Positions 17,244 to 28,400 of a DNA stretch of 64,000 bases are shown piece after piece (the stretch's first letter is position 1; each line of letters opens with the position of its first letter). The position numbers and the translations under genes were made by a program. Below the pieces are notes generated by a model. The model saw only the letters and a list, made by a program, of their open reading frames with translations, made no database searches and was not told the DNA's origin. The DNA comes from Tetramitus jugosus (lineage: Eukaryota > Heterolobosea > Eutetramitea > Acrasida > Vahlkampfiidae), in contig OW569386.1 in assembly GCA_937625935.1 (NCBI GenBank), forward strand, positions 124,001 through 188,000, written 5' to 3'.

Positions 17244-19968
17244 ATGGCAAGTTTTTTTAATTTTTTTAGTGGAATGAACAATGCCACCGATATTTGGAGT
17301 GGTGCCATTGATATCATTGTGGTGAAACAACCGGACGGAGAGTTAAAGAGTACACCTTTTCATGTTCGCTTTGGTCGTCTCAAAGTAGTGCGTTCTCGTG
17401 AGAAAACCATTCGGTATGTATTATTCACCTGTTCGATTCGATTATTCCGTTGTGTGTATTTCTCCGTTTTTTTTCACCGATGACCGATAATTGGAAGGAG
17501 CTAATACACAATGCATACAATAATACAATGTTCTTAGAATTATGATCAATGGTCAGTTAACAGACTTAAAGATGAAGATTGGAGAGTTGGGTGAGTGCTT
17601 CTTTGTTCATCCAGCTGATGGTCCCATTTCAAAGGATCTCTCTACATCTCCCATACAGTCACCAGTCGATGCGCCTAGTTCTCCACGTGGCGACGAAGAA
17701 GAAGAGTTTGATTTTTCTGATGGTTCTCTTCTCTCTCTCAATGATTCTCTGAACTACGGCGGAGATTTGAGAACGAGTACTCCGCCATCCAAAAGGGCGG
17801 GAGAAAGTGATGCGACAGAGGATGAAACGGAGGGAGAGGATCTCGTGAGTCAGTCAGAAGAAGAAGAAGAAGAAGACGAGTATGAGCATGGTGGAGCTTT
17901 GAACGAAGAGGGTGATCTGTTGTCCTCTGCTTCAAATTCCTCCGCCTCTCACTACAACAATAGACTCAATTTGACTCCGATCAGGACCAATGACCATCAA
18001 AAGCTCTATGCAGCTGCTCAAAGGAATGATGCTGCTGTTCGTAACGCCACGACTACCACAACAGCTGCTGTAGCTGCTGATACGACGACTACCACTGCGA
18101 GTGAGAATGATGATGTGTATGATGATGAAGATGATGAGAGTAAGAGTGATTTGTCATCTGTGGAGGATACAGGACCATTGAAAACACAGTCCAATCAACC
18201 GCCGCCACCACCTCCATCTGGAAAATGGTCTCGTTGGTTTGGTGGATTTGGTGGATGGTCCAAAACGGATGAAAGCTCCACGTTTAACGTGAAACAAAAC
18301 GATTTTATCGAACAAAGGTTTTTGGAGACGTTGCAAAACAAGTACAAGTACGATGCGAAGAATGATGCGTATTCGATTGAAGACAATGAATTGGACGCAA
18401 ATTTGTTAAATGTAGAGAATATTTTATTAGACACAAAAGCACGAACGATTCAAGCATCTCCAAACAAGCTTGGGCAATCAAAGTCTGTTTCTAACAGTCC
18501 TGTACGTGCACCAACTGTTGGTATGCTGTCAAAGCAAATGAAACAGGCAGCTCTATCCGCCCAAAACAATCAAGCGAGCGAAAACAATAATTATACTTCA
18601 AATAATAAGGTAAACGATGTGAATATGAACAAAAAGAGTACAGATGACAGTGACATGACAAATAAGAATAGACAGAGGAAACTAACAATGGATATGGAAG
18701 AGGAGGCTAAGAATGATCGATTGGTAGTTGCACTGCCAGAGAGCTTGCGAACATCGAATTTTAGTGGCAAAGCAACCTCATTGCCTGATTCTTCCTCCTT
18801 TGAAAACTTTTTCGAGAATTTTGGTGATGGCCAAAAGCAGTTCAAAAAGGATATTGATCAGCTGCAGGAGAGGAACAATCAAAAGAGGAAAAACAGCAAT
18901 GCCGCAAGCACCGAAATGATAGCCAATGCAGTTAGAGGAGAAAAAAATGAAATTTTGTCTTCTCCTGTGCCCATGTCTCCTTCAAAGGTGGAAGAGAAGC
19001 TTAAGGACACTGATACAAAGTCTAGCCGATTCTCGTGGAGTAGTTGGCTGTGGTACTCTTCTGATACTGCACAAACAAACTCTGATGTTTCCTCTGCTCA
19101 AGTGCGTGACACTGATGCTTCTCCTACGTCTGCGAGCTCTACCGAACCGCTTGCTCCTACAAGATACCAAAAGAGTTTGAGACCACTTTCATCTGAACTC
19201 AAGTCCTTGAATCTGAAAGACGGAAAGAACACAATTTCATTCCTTGTTACTAGTCGAATTTTGGGAACGCAGGAGATCACTGCCGAGATTTATCTGTGGG
19301 ATCACAAAGATGAGATTGTGGTGAGTGATGTGGACGGAACAATTACTCGAAGTGATGCGTTGGGTCACATTCTGCCAATCTTTGGCAAGGATTGGTCTCA
19401 TATTGGAATCACCGAGTTGTACAAAAATATCGAAAAGAATGGATATAGGCTAATGTATTTAACCAGTCGAAGTATTATTCAAAGTGGAACAACGAAAAGA
19501 TATCTGAAATCTGTGAAACAGAATGGGTTTGATCTCCCAGATGGTCCAATGGTTTGTTCCCCAGGTCGTTTGTTCGAATGTCTAACACGAGAAGTCATTA
19601 TGAGAAAGCCAGAGGAGTTTAAGATTGCAGCGTTGAAGGACATTAAGACTCTATTTGTTGATCCATTGACCAACAAACCGTATGATACGAATGATACAAA
19701 GAATGGACCATTTTATGCTGGTTTTGGTAATAGGATCACTGATTTAATCTCGTATCGAGCTGTTGCTATTCCTGCGCAAATGATCTTCACTGTGGATCAT
19801 ACTGGAAAAATTGTAGTCTTTGGAATTCACCATGCTGGATATGCGAGTGTGCGAGAGCTGGTTGAATACATGTTCCCAGGAACTGCAAAACAAAATGTAG
19901 AATACAATGAATTCAACTACTGGCGGGCCTCCGCTTTCGAGGGAAGCTACGAAGATGATTTGAAGTAA
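17244..19968 (+). CDS. LPIN: Lipin, Mg2+-dependent phosphatidate phosphatase
   Basis: Two exons, 17244-17413 and 17538-19968, with a 124-nt GTATGT...TTAG intron, giving 866 residues. The N-lipin domain starts near the first Met (GAIDIIVVKQPDGELKSTPF, HVRFGRLKV) and is completed across the intron by IRIMINGQLTDLKMKIGELG. The middle is long, acidic and disordered. The C-terminal LNS2/HAD domain carries the catalytic DVDGT (Asp654, Asp656), then LYKNIEKNGYRLMYLTSRSI and DGPMVCSPGRLFECLTREVI. Lipin converts phosphatidic acid to diacylglycerol at the ER and nuclear envelope, feeding triacylglycerol and phospholipid synthesis. All HAD motifs look intact, so it should be active. The intron splits the N-lipin fold. 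Confidence 0.93.
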
Positions 19969-20000
19969 ATAATAATATCAGCCAACTAAATAAATAATAT

Positions 20001-23000
20001 CTATTGAACAACAGAGTCATCTAACAACTGTTTTTGTTTTGGTAGTGAACTCTGGCTGGCAGTTGGTTGTGTACTCTCGGCAAGAGCAGGAAACAGAGGG
20101 GGACGAGAAGCCATTTTCTTCTTTTGAAACTTCTTTCCTTTGGTTTTCAAAATTCCCTCAACTTCGTGTGCCGGAAGCAAGTGGTGATGTGGACTAAACT
20201 TTGAGTCATGTACGTCCTCAACAAGAAACGTTGGATAATCGTCATCAATATGATTTCTTCGATCATATCCATCTCTCCATGTGATGCTTGTGGCTCTCAG
20301 TGGAGAGTTTGTGCTGAGTTCCTCAGCATCAGTAAATCTCAAACGCTTGGCTGCCAGGGTATATTCGTCATCGTCCAACTCATCCCTAGCTCTCTTCTTA
20401 TATGGTGTGGAGTCTCTCTGTCTGATGCGATCCTTATCACTCTCGCTCTGTGATATATCACTTGAATATATACGCTTTGTGGCAGATCCAGTCAACCAAG
20501 AACTGATTGGTTCGTTGCGCAAATTAGCAGAATTGGATGGACTAAATAACGAAAAAGGATTAATGTAGGAGAGTATGCTTCTTCTTGGAGTGCTCTCAGG
20601 AGGAGTAAGAGGCATAAAGGACTTCTTGACAGGAGTTACTTGATCTGGAGTGTCGATATCACCTTTTAGTTCCAGAAGCAGTTTATTATCTGCTCTTAGT
20701 CTCTCAATTTCCAACAACTTCTCCTTCTCTTCACTATTTTCTGGACTGTTTGGACTCGTAAGCTCTTGCATTCTCTTCTCAAACTGCTCATCGATCCTTC
20801 TCCTCTTTATTGGAGTTGGAGTAATGGTATCGTCAGATCTCGCACGCTTCTTCATTGGCGTTAGATTGGAGATAGTTGACCACACATAGTTGACACCTTT
20901 TTTGAATTGCGATGAGAATGATTCATAAATCTCTTGCTTGTCCTTAAGAATTAGCTCGTGACGTCTTCTCCTGTCGTCCATGCTACCGCCTGGCATTACA
21001 ACTAATGATTGCCTGAGTTGTCTCTGTAATACCTCAATATTTCTATCAAATATTTCATCCCCATCAATAATGCAATCCCTCCAGCATTTTTGAATTTGAG
21101 AAGAGCAGACTCCATGATTATTATGAAGGGAAGTACTCAACATAGTTCGAATCACTGTTTGCATTAAAGTGATGTCATGCAGTCCGCTAGATGGTGTTAC
21201 TTCTTGGGTTTGTTTTACAACTGCTTGCAGGGAAACAATCGATATACACGGATAATCTACGACGTCGTTTCTATAATTCGTCAGTGCCTGCAATGCGATG
21301 GTGCTGCGCAAGGAGCATGCATGATAGTATTGATTTCTTTTTTGTAGAATTACTAATTGCAGAGGGGTAACTTCGTCGCAAGGAGCCTTACGTAGTCTCA
21401 TAGTTGATTGGAGACTTAGAACTGATGAAATAGTTTCAAAAAGGTTAAGTTCTCCATATTGCTGATGACGTTGACGGATGCATGATTGAATATTTCTTAC
21501 TCCTGAGGACAATGCTTTAAAGTGGCAATATGAAGAAACCAATGATTGTTTGATTGCAGCTTGGATCATTGGGAGGCTATGAGTGTTAGATAGTGGGACA
21601 TGAGTATATCGTTGTTTAACCAATGACTGCAGAGAAACAACAATCTTTGAGAGGTCCATAATTGGCACTAGGGTTTGACTGATATTTGATTGCAGAATCA
21701 TGAGCTTATCTACTTCTGGCGATCGTATATTTGCAATCCTTTGTCTGATAACTGATTGCAAAGAAACAAACATCGTTGATATGTTAGAAACTCCAACAGT
21801 GACAATTCCAGACAATAGAGAGTGTCTGATAGCTGCTTGCATTTGGGAGAGAGAGTGAGATGGTGAATCGCATGTATTGCTCAGACGTACAACAGCTTGC
21901 AGTGGAGTAACATTGCTTGAGCTATTGAAATCAGAGAATAGGTGATACCTTGCGACTGCTTGTAGCTTACATAGGTATTGAGAGTTGCTTAATTTCTCGG
22001 CACTGTGCTTTTGTTTTACAGTCGCTTGCAGAGAGGTAACAGTCGCTGATGAATTCAATGCCTCAATAGCGCAAACTGTAGCATGCTTAATGCATGCTTG
22101 TATCGGATAGATACTGGACGAGCCACACAAAGGATCATATCTGTGTCTCCGTTGAATAATTGATTGTAGGGGAGTGATGTTGATTGAGTTGCTCGTCATG
22201 TTGAAAAACTCATTACATGTTAGCATTGACGACTGGATGCTCATTACACAAGATGCATCAATGTCACATTTCCGTTGCTGGTTTTCGAGAGTGGATAGTA
22301 TCACAGCGTGAACCGGCTTGATAGTGTCCCAATCGATATCTTCCTTCTCTTCCAATGACACATGTTCGGTCGTTTGAGATTCAGATGGTTCGAAAGGAGT
22401 TTCAGAATGATCTGTGAGTGCTTCCTCAGACAAATTTAACTTTCCTCCTCTTCTTTTACGTTTGGTCGGCCTAGATGCTGCTCTTGATACCAAGGGCGTA
22501 CTTCCAACCATCATTCTCCTTGGGGTAGCACATAGCAATTGCTGATTCTGAGAGACTTCTTCCTCATTAGCCTCCAGATTCACCCCTTGATCGCCAGAAT
22601 TGTCTTCTTGTGGATCCTTATCCTCGTGTTTGTCACCTAGTGGATTATCCACGTCCCCATTTTCTGTCACTGCATCCATTGTGTCATCAAACTTTAAAGG
22701 AGTGGCATATGTGATCCGTGTTCTTCTCGTTCTTTTCGAAACAGGTTTCTTCTCTGTTTCTTCATTGTTTTCACCCTGTTCATCCTCTTCATCTTCATTA
22801 TCATCTGATCTCTTCCGTTTTTGAGGTGTTGGCTCATATGTAATGACTGGCTTTGCTTTTCTGGTTGATCGCCGAACAGACGATGGAGGTACAACTGGTT
22901 CATTCACATAGTTCTCTTCATTATCGTCATTGACCAATTGAACCGCTTCAGAAACATTCTTTCTTCGTCGTCTTCTGCTTGGTGTAGCAAGAACTGTTTC

Positions 23001-23123
23001 TGTTGCTCTTTCCTCCACTATTGACTTTGTGCCAGTACTGGAAGATGAAGAGCTCTCATTGTCTGACTCTCCAGTAGAAGCTTGCTTTTTAGCTCTGGTG
23101 GTTCTTCTGCCTCTGGTAACCAT
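20001..23123 (-). CDS. Nuclear-type protein with 19 IQ-like repeats
   Basis: A 1,040-residue intronless ORF that I cannot assign. Residues 1-260 are acidic with many basic clusters (SRRRRRK, QKRKR, SKRTRRTR, PTKRKRR) resembling nuclear localisation signals. Residues 295-705 hold about 19 repeats of roughly 22 residues with core [ILM]Q[AS]xx[RK], for example VSLQSVIRQR, MIQAAIKQ and NIQSCIRQR. The spacing of the conserved Gln is 17-27, mostly 20-24. This resembles the first half of the calmodulin-binding IQ motif. The C-terminal 330 residues are basic and Ser/Pro-rich. Full-consensus CDK sites such as TPMKK, TPIKR and STPYKK are spread over both flanks. A TTTTTTGGCGGG site lies 42 bp upstream. 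A cell-cycle role is inference. Confidence 0.7.
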   Translation of the reverse strand: MVTRGRRTTRAKKQASTGESDNESSSSSSTGTKSIVEERATETVLATPSRRRRRKNVSEAVQLVNDDNEENYVNEPVVPPSSVRRSTRKAKPVITYEPTPQKRKRSDDNEDEEDEQGENNEETEKKPVSKRTRRTRITYATPLKFDDTMDAVTENGDVDNPLGDKHEDKDPQEDNSGDQGVNLEANEEEVSQNQQLLCATPRRMMVGSTPLVSRAASRPTKRKRRGGKLNLSEEALTDHSETPFEPSESQTTEHVSLEEKEDIDWDTIKPVHAVILSTLENQQRKCDIDASCVMSIQSSMLTCNEFFNMTSNSINITPLQSIIQRRHRYDPLCGSSSIYPIQACIKHATVCAIEALNSSATVTSLQATVKQKHSAEKLSNSQYLCKLQAVARYHLFSDFNSSSNVTPLQAVVRLSNTCDSPSHSLSQMQAAIRHSLLSGIVTVGVSNISTMFVSLQSVIRQRIANIRSPEVDKLMILQSNISQTLVPIMDLSKIVVSLQSLVKQRYTHVPLSNTHSLPMIQAAIKQSLVSSYCHFKALSSGVRNIQSCIRQRHQQYGELNLFETISSVLSLQSTMRLRKAPCDEVTPLQLVILQKRNQYYHACSLRSTIALQALTNYRNDVVDYPCISIVSLQAVVKQTQEVTPSSGLHDITLMQTVIRTMLSTSLHNNHGVCSSQIQKCWRDCIIDGDEIFDRNIEVLQRQLRQSLVVMPGGSMDDRRRRHELILKDKQEIYESFSSQFKKGVNYVWSTISNLTPMKKRARSDDTITPTPIKRRRIDEQFEKRMQELTSPNSPENSEEKEKLLEIERLRADNKLLLELKGDIDTPDQVTPVKKSFMPLTPPESTPRRSILSYINPFSLFSPSNSANLRNEPISSWLTGSATKRIYSSDISQSESDKDRIRQRDSTPYKKRARDELDDDEYTLAAKRLRFTDAEELSTNSPLRATSITWRDGYDRRNHIDDDYPTFLVEDVHDSKFSPHHHLLPAHEVEGILKTKGKKFQKKKMASRPPLFPALAESTQPTASQSSLPKQKQLLDDSVVQ
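21014..22241 (-). repeat. Tandem IQ-like protein repeats (coding)
   Basis: This DNA segment encodes about 19 successive repeats of about 66 bp. Core Gln codons fall at residues 297, 320, 342, 366, 388, 409, 429, 456, 478, 499, 521, 546, 572, 589, 612, 633, 655, 678 and 700. The DNA itself is too diverged to be a recent tandem duplication. Confidence 0.7.
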
Positions 23124-23164
23124 TTTCTTCCTAATTTTTTTGAATTTTTTGTGTTTTACTGGAC

Positions 23165-23176
23165 TTTTTTGGCGGG
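23165..23176 (+). promoter_or_regulatory. E2F-like site upstream of IQ-repeat gene
   Basis: TTTTTTGGCGGG lies 42 bp upstream of the start codon of the minus-strand IQ-like repeat gene, inside a 391-bp divergent intergenic region (23124-23514). That region holds no other recognisable feature. Confidence 0.35.
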
Positions 23177-23514
23177 TTCCTTCATTGAAAGTTCATGAAA
23201 ATATTTGGTGGAGTGAGTTTGGTTGGAATCACAGTTACTGAGTTTCCGATTCTATTTTCTTCTCTGGTAAGCATAGTGACAGATCTATGACATCATTCCT
23301 GCCATATTGATTGGGGTTTTCTTTCAGTTGAATTTGAGGCTGACCAAATTCGAGGCTGTCCGGAGGATATTTCGGCATCAAGGTGCTTCGCGCTAACGAC
23401 ATCTGGAGTCGCGATATTTCCCTTCTTCTTTTTTGAGTCTGTCACACACTGGTCAGATTCAGCAACAACAACAACCATAACACACACAGCAGCCCAACAA
23501 TCTCACCTTACATC

Positions 23515-25335
23515 ATGAACCAGTCACAACAACAGATAACGACGACAGATGAACCTGCATCTTCGTTGTCTTCTCCCCAAAGCCCAAACGGCAAATCATC
23601 TCTCATTGCGCAAAAGCTCGAACACATTCAACATGCACAAAAGCTTCAACAAGCTCAACGACAATTGCAGAAGGCCGATGAAGAACAGCAACAAAAACAT
23701 GAACAACAACAACAACAACATGAAGCTGAAGATGATGATGATGATCAGGTTGAACAACAAACAAGGTATTCCAAACGACAACAAGAGAAGAAGGCCATCA
23801 TCATTGTTAACAATGATCAACACCATCCAATGAAGAAGCTCAAGAAAGCAAAGTTGTTTACCAATGCTACTACTATCGATGTTTCCAAGGCAATGATGAT
23901 GTCGATGAACGAAGAAGAAGATGATGTGACCACACCAACGACAGCTACTACTACGACTACTACAATTACTTCTCCAACGTTGACCATGACCACTTCCATC
24001 TTATCCCTCCAAGAGGAAGAAGAAGAAGAGCTACAGTTAGCTGCCGCCGCAGAGGATATCTCAGCGACAATGACTCATCTTTCTCCTTATCAAAAATTCA
24101 AAAAGTTTTTGAGTAGTCAAATTTTTGCTCACATGCTCTTGTTTTTGGTTCAGATCATTTTTGGAGGATTTTGTGTGTTGGGACCCACTGCTGTCAAGGC
24201 CATTAATGCCATGGTGTTTTCTTGTCTACGGATAGGTATTATGGCTGTAACTTTGTTCCCGTTGGCTTGGATATTCGATCGGGACTTTTCATTCCACAGT
24301 AAGAATGTCGCGACAATGCCTATGGCTAGCTCTCAGAGTGGTGATGAACAATCGGTGCAGGAGATGGAGCATGAGGAGCCTGTTTTGGTCAAGGAAAAAA
24401 ATACGTTACAACGAATCAAGTATCATGTCACGGGACTGATACCTGGTCGTTCAGATGCTTTGTTGCTTGCTGCATGTGGTATAATGCTGTATGTGAGTGT
24501 CGCGGCATATACTGCTGCTGTTGCATTCATCTCTACGACGATTATTGGTATTTTGTCACCTCTAAGTACAGTTTTTACTTGTGTCATGTCTGTTGCACTC
24601 AAGAGAGAGCCGAAATCTGCGATGAAGTTTATTGGAGTGACATTGGCTGTCATTGGTTCCATGAGTATGCTTGTGATCACTTCATTAGTCGGTGGAAAGT
24701 CATCTGACTCGACTCAAGACGGTAAGAAATTGTTCGGAATGAACTTGGATATGAAATCGTTGGCTGGTATATTGTTGATGATGTTGAATGGATTCACCTG
24801 GGCTACATATTTGGTGCTACAGAAATCGATTCTAAACCGTGGAATACCTCCATTTACTCAATCTTCATGGGCCATGCTTTCTGCATTCATTTCTAGTTGC
24901 ATATGCAGTGCCTATTTCTTTGTGGGCTTCGATCCAAGAAAGTTGCACTCGATTGAAATTATTGGATTGCTTTATGCTTCTTTGGCATTTGGAACACTGA
25001 ATTACGGATTGAATGCTTTTGCGGCCAGAATTATCACGCCAACCATGTTGAGTGTCTACTCATGCTGCGCACCAATGGTGTCCGCTGCGTCGTTGTATTT
25101 ATTTTACGGAGAAACAACTACATGGTACGCAGTCATTGGAGTCGCATTTATTACAACTGGTGTCATGCTCGTGGCAATCTCAAAGGGTAGAGAGGCACGA
25201 ATAACGCAGAAAGCCCCAATGGATGAAAAAGTTGAAACAATTCCAAAGGAGTTAGAGATGATGGATTCCACAGAGCGTGATGTAGAACAAGATCTCGACC
25301 AGAAGGAGGAACTCAATTCTGTGAAGCTCGAGTAG
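23515..25335 (+). CDS. EamA/DMT-family transporter
   Basis: 606 residues. The first 200 are cytosolic and low-complexity (Gln, Asp/Glu and Thr runs, including a Thr tract near 140-160). Ten hydrophobic helices follow in two five-helix EamA halves. The first half runs from about 205 (MLLFLVQIIFGGFCVLGPTA) to about 400 and has a long charged loop after helix 2. It contains FISTTIIGILSPLSTVFTCV, the usual EamA helix 4. The second half has NGFTWATYLVLQKSIL and APMVSAASLYLFYGE. The layout matches plant WAT1/drug-metabolite-type exporters. The substrate is unknown. The C-terminus is a charged cytosolic tail. It converges on the histidine-kinase-like gene with 126 bp between stops. Confidence 0.85.
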   Translation: MNQSQQQITTTDEPASSLSSPQSPNGKSSLIAQKLEHIQHAQKLQQAQRQLQKADEEQQQKHEQQQQQHEAEDDDDDQVEQQTRYSKRQQEKKAIIIVNNDQHHPMKKLKKAKLFTNATTIDVSKAMMMSMNEEEDDVTTPTTATTTTTTITSPTLTMTTSILSLQEEEEEELQLAAAAEDISATMTHLSPYQKFKKFLSSQIFAHMLLFLVQIIFGGFCVLGPTAVKAINAMVFSCLRIGIMAVTLFPLAWIFDRDFSFHSKNVATMPMASSQSGDEQSVQEMEHEEPVLVKEKNTLQRIKYHVTGLIPGRSDALLLAACGIMLYVSVAAYTAAVAFISTTIIGILSPLSTVFTCVMSVALKREPKSAMKFIGVTLAVIGSMSMLVITSLVGGKSSDSTQDGKKLFGMNLDMKSLAGILLMMLNGFTWATYLVLQKSILNRGIPPFTQSSWAMLSAFISSCICSAYFFVGFDPRKLHSIEIIGLLYASLAFGTLNYGLNAFAARIITPTMLSVYSCCAPMVSAASLYLFYGETTTWYAVIGVAFITTGVMLVAISKGREARITQKAPMDEKVETIPKELEMMDSTERDVEQDLDQKEELNSVKLE

Positions 25336-25461
25336 TGTTCATTGGTTGCAGGGACTGTTCATCCATCTTGTTTGTGCATTTAATTCAATTAAATAATTTG
25401 GAGTCTGTCTCTGTTGTTAGCTATCTATGATTCGTTTCATACTCAATCTGAAGGTCGTCCT

Positions 25462-28400
25462 TTATGGTTCATTGGTTGGAGACATTTTGCCTGGACATGT
25501 GACAGTAAAGGTGAATCGAGTCCACTGATCCTTGACAGATTCAGCTCTTATGTGACCACCCATGAGTTCACACAGGTTTTTAGAGATGAACAGACCAAGT
25601 CCTGAGAAAGTCCGATGAAGTATCGTGTTAGTGATTAGTGATATTCATGACCGTGAGAACAAATGAATTACATACCTGATCCACCATAGGAAGACCATGT
25701 TCTCACACTACTCTGACTGAATCTGTCGAATGAATGAGCCACTTCTTCCTCTGTCATTCCAATCCCGGTGTCCTTGACTGAAAATGTGAGTTCGTATTGT
25801 CCTTGAGATTGAGCAGATGGATGAACTGAACAAGCAATCTTAATAGTACCAGCTCGCTTGGAGAATTTCACTGCATTCGAAAGGAGGTTGATCAAGACTT
25901 GACTGATTCTCACAGAGTCATTGTACAATGTAGGATCCAAAGTGGATTTTTCAATTTTTAGGATGAGTTGCTTTTGTGCGATGGATGCTTCAAACATCTT
26001 CACTGCAGAATTGAGCAACCGGGTAGCTCTGAAAGGTACAATATTGAGTGCCACTTGATGCGATTCGAGTCTTGAAAGTGTTAATACGTCGTTGATGATC
26101 ACATTTTGATGCTTGGTACATATATTAATAGCTTCTATGGCCTCATCTATGGAGTTTAGTTGTTCCTTGATGACTTCATCACAGATATGTAGCATTTCAA
26201 TGGATTTGGTTCTCTTCTCAAATTCATTCATCAACTCGAACACCTTATGTAACGGATTTCTGAGTTGATCGCATATGTGGTTCGTAAATACTTCTTGCTT
26301 GACTTGATAGTTCTCTGCTTCCATGGCTCTCTGTCTTTGCATTTCGGCCACAATCTTAGCGGCAGACACTTGAGCCTTGAAGTGCATGGCGTTTTCAAGA
26401 GCAATTGCCATTTGGGAGGCCAAGATAGTCAGCACTCTCATTCTCTCAAGATTGAATGCATTTGTGATGAGGTTGTTCTCTAGATAGAGAACAGCTTTGA
26501 GATCACTCTGCCTCAATATTGGTAGACAGATAATACTCTTGCACTTATTTTCCATGATATAGGGAAGTTTTGAGAAGAGGGCATCTGAAGATACATCACC
26601 AATGACGATTGGTTCTTTGCTTCTTGTTACATATTCAATGATAGGTATACATCCGTTTTTCCATTCGCTAATTTGGATTCCTTTAAGTGTCTCAATGAAA
26701 TTGCTATTCAAGGGATTGTACTCTGCTTCTACTTTGTTGTCCAGGATACAAGCTCCTCTTTGAGCACCACTCACCTCAATGAGTGTTTTCATGGTGTTGT
26801 AGAGCAATTTTTTCATGTCTATACTGCTCGATATGAACTGGGAACTCTTGATTACAGAGTATAAGTCACACTTTTGATTGAAGGAAACAGTGTCAGTGTC
26901 AGGAGAAGAATCACTTGGAGATTCCACTGTTGGAAACAAGTTTGGATAATCTTGAGATAGCTGTGCAATTTTTGTCTTGGCACCCCAACGCTTATACACC
27001 TTGTATGCTCTCTTGAGATACATGTGTCCAATATCAGGCTTGTTTTCAGAGCACCAAAAAGACGCTGCCAATTCATTGGCCAGCGCACACTCCCAAGTTA
27101 ACGAGTATTTCTCTGCCTGATCAATCGATCTGTCATAATAATCTATGGTTCTCATACCACGTTGTCCTTCCACTCTGGAAAGTTCGGCACAAGCGAGTAA
27201 GTATTTGTTCTCAAAATTGTCTGGGCATTTATCGCTCCATTGGTGTAGCATTGACAACAGCCTATCAATTTTCATCCTTTTCTGAGTTCGGAGTGATGGG
27301 TGTTGTGTACGTTCTAAATCTTGGATGAGGGCCAGACAACTTATAAACGTTAGTAGCACGTAGGCATAGTTTGTTCTTATGAGTTCAACATGTTCCTTTG
27401 TTTCTTTTACACAGTCCAGAATGGCGTCCAAATTTTTTCTTCGATCCAGTATGAACAAGAAAATGGCTCGGTACATTGAATCGAATACTAACGTTGCCAT
27501 AGTTTGTAAATTACCTTTTAGTTTTACTTCCTCTCTTATCATCTCTCTATCGTTGAAAGTACTTATCTCTGTGAGAATCGAAAGTTCTTGTTGTAACACG
27601 TTGATACTTAGGGATGTGACGTCTGCATTGTTGGCAATTCGACAAAAGTCTCTGACTTTGTGACAAGTTTTCAGTATGGATGGTATACTGTCACCAGAGG
27701 AAAATCCGAAGAATGGCAGCGCTCCAGCAGAAAATCCAGATCGCAGACCTTCTCCAATCTTCTTTGACAGTTGAAGCGATTTCTCAACATGTTCCTTGCA
27801 TCTTGAAATGGGACCAAACCAGTGACCGGTCGTAATTCCATGCAGCTGTAGAATTCTGAATCTCTCTTTCAACCTATCTCTCTGGGCAATTTCTAATACA
27901 AATTTGTCGAGTTCATAGATATCGTTGTATGTGAAAATCTCTTGATCTAGAATGCACAACACTGAATTAAGAAAGCCGAGACAGACAATGAGGTCACCAT
28001 TATAACCGTACTTCAGCATAAACTCCAAGAATAGAACAAGAAAGCAATGGTGTAACATCTGATCTGTGAGCATGGTCGTTACTAGTAGACAGGGAAACAT
28101 CATCGACATGGTAATCATTTCTTCACTTCCCATCCTTGGCAAATGTTTCATGAGACTATCACATATTCCCAGTTCTCCGTTATCTTTTGCGACATAATCA
28201 CTCAACATTCTTCTCACCAAAGATAGTTTCTCCCAAAAGAATCTCTGTCTATCAACCTGTGACTCTGGGATAACGAGACCAAATTGTCGTAATGTGGCTA
28301 AGCCACGATCGATTGTCTTTTTGAAATCAACATTGAAGATGTTTCTGAGCGTCAACGATGTGGCTAGTATTTTTTCGATATGAGAAATAGATCGCTTCTC

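Noticed and set aside
25668-25675. Stop of the histidine-kinase-like gene at GGSGM
   Set aside because: The frame ends just inside a GTATGT intron; splicing 74 nt restores the missing HATPase end, so this is not a truncated kinase.
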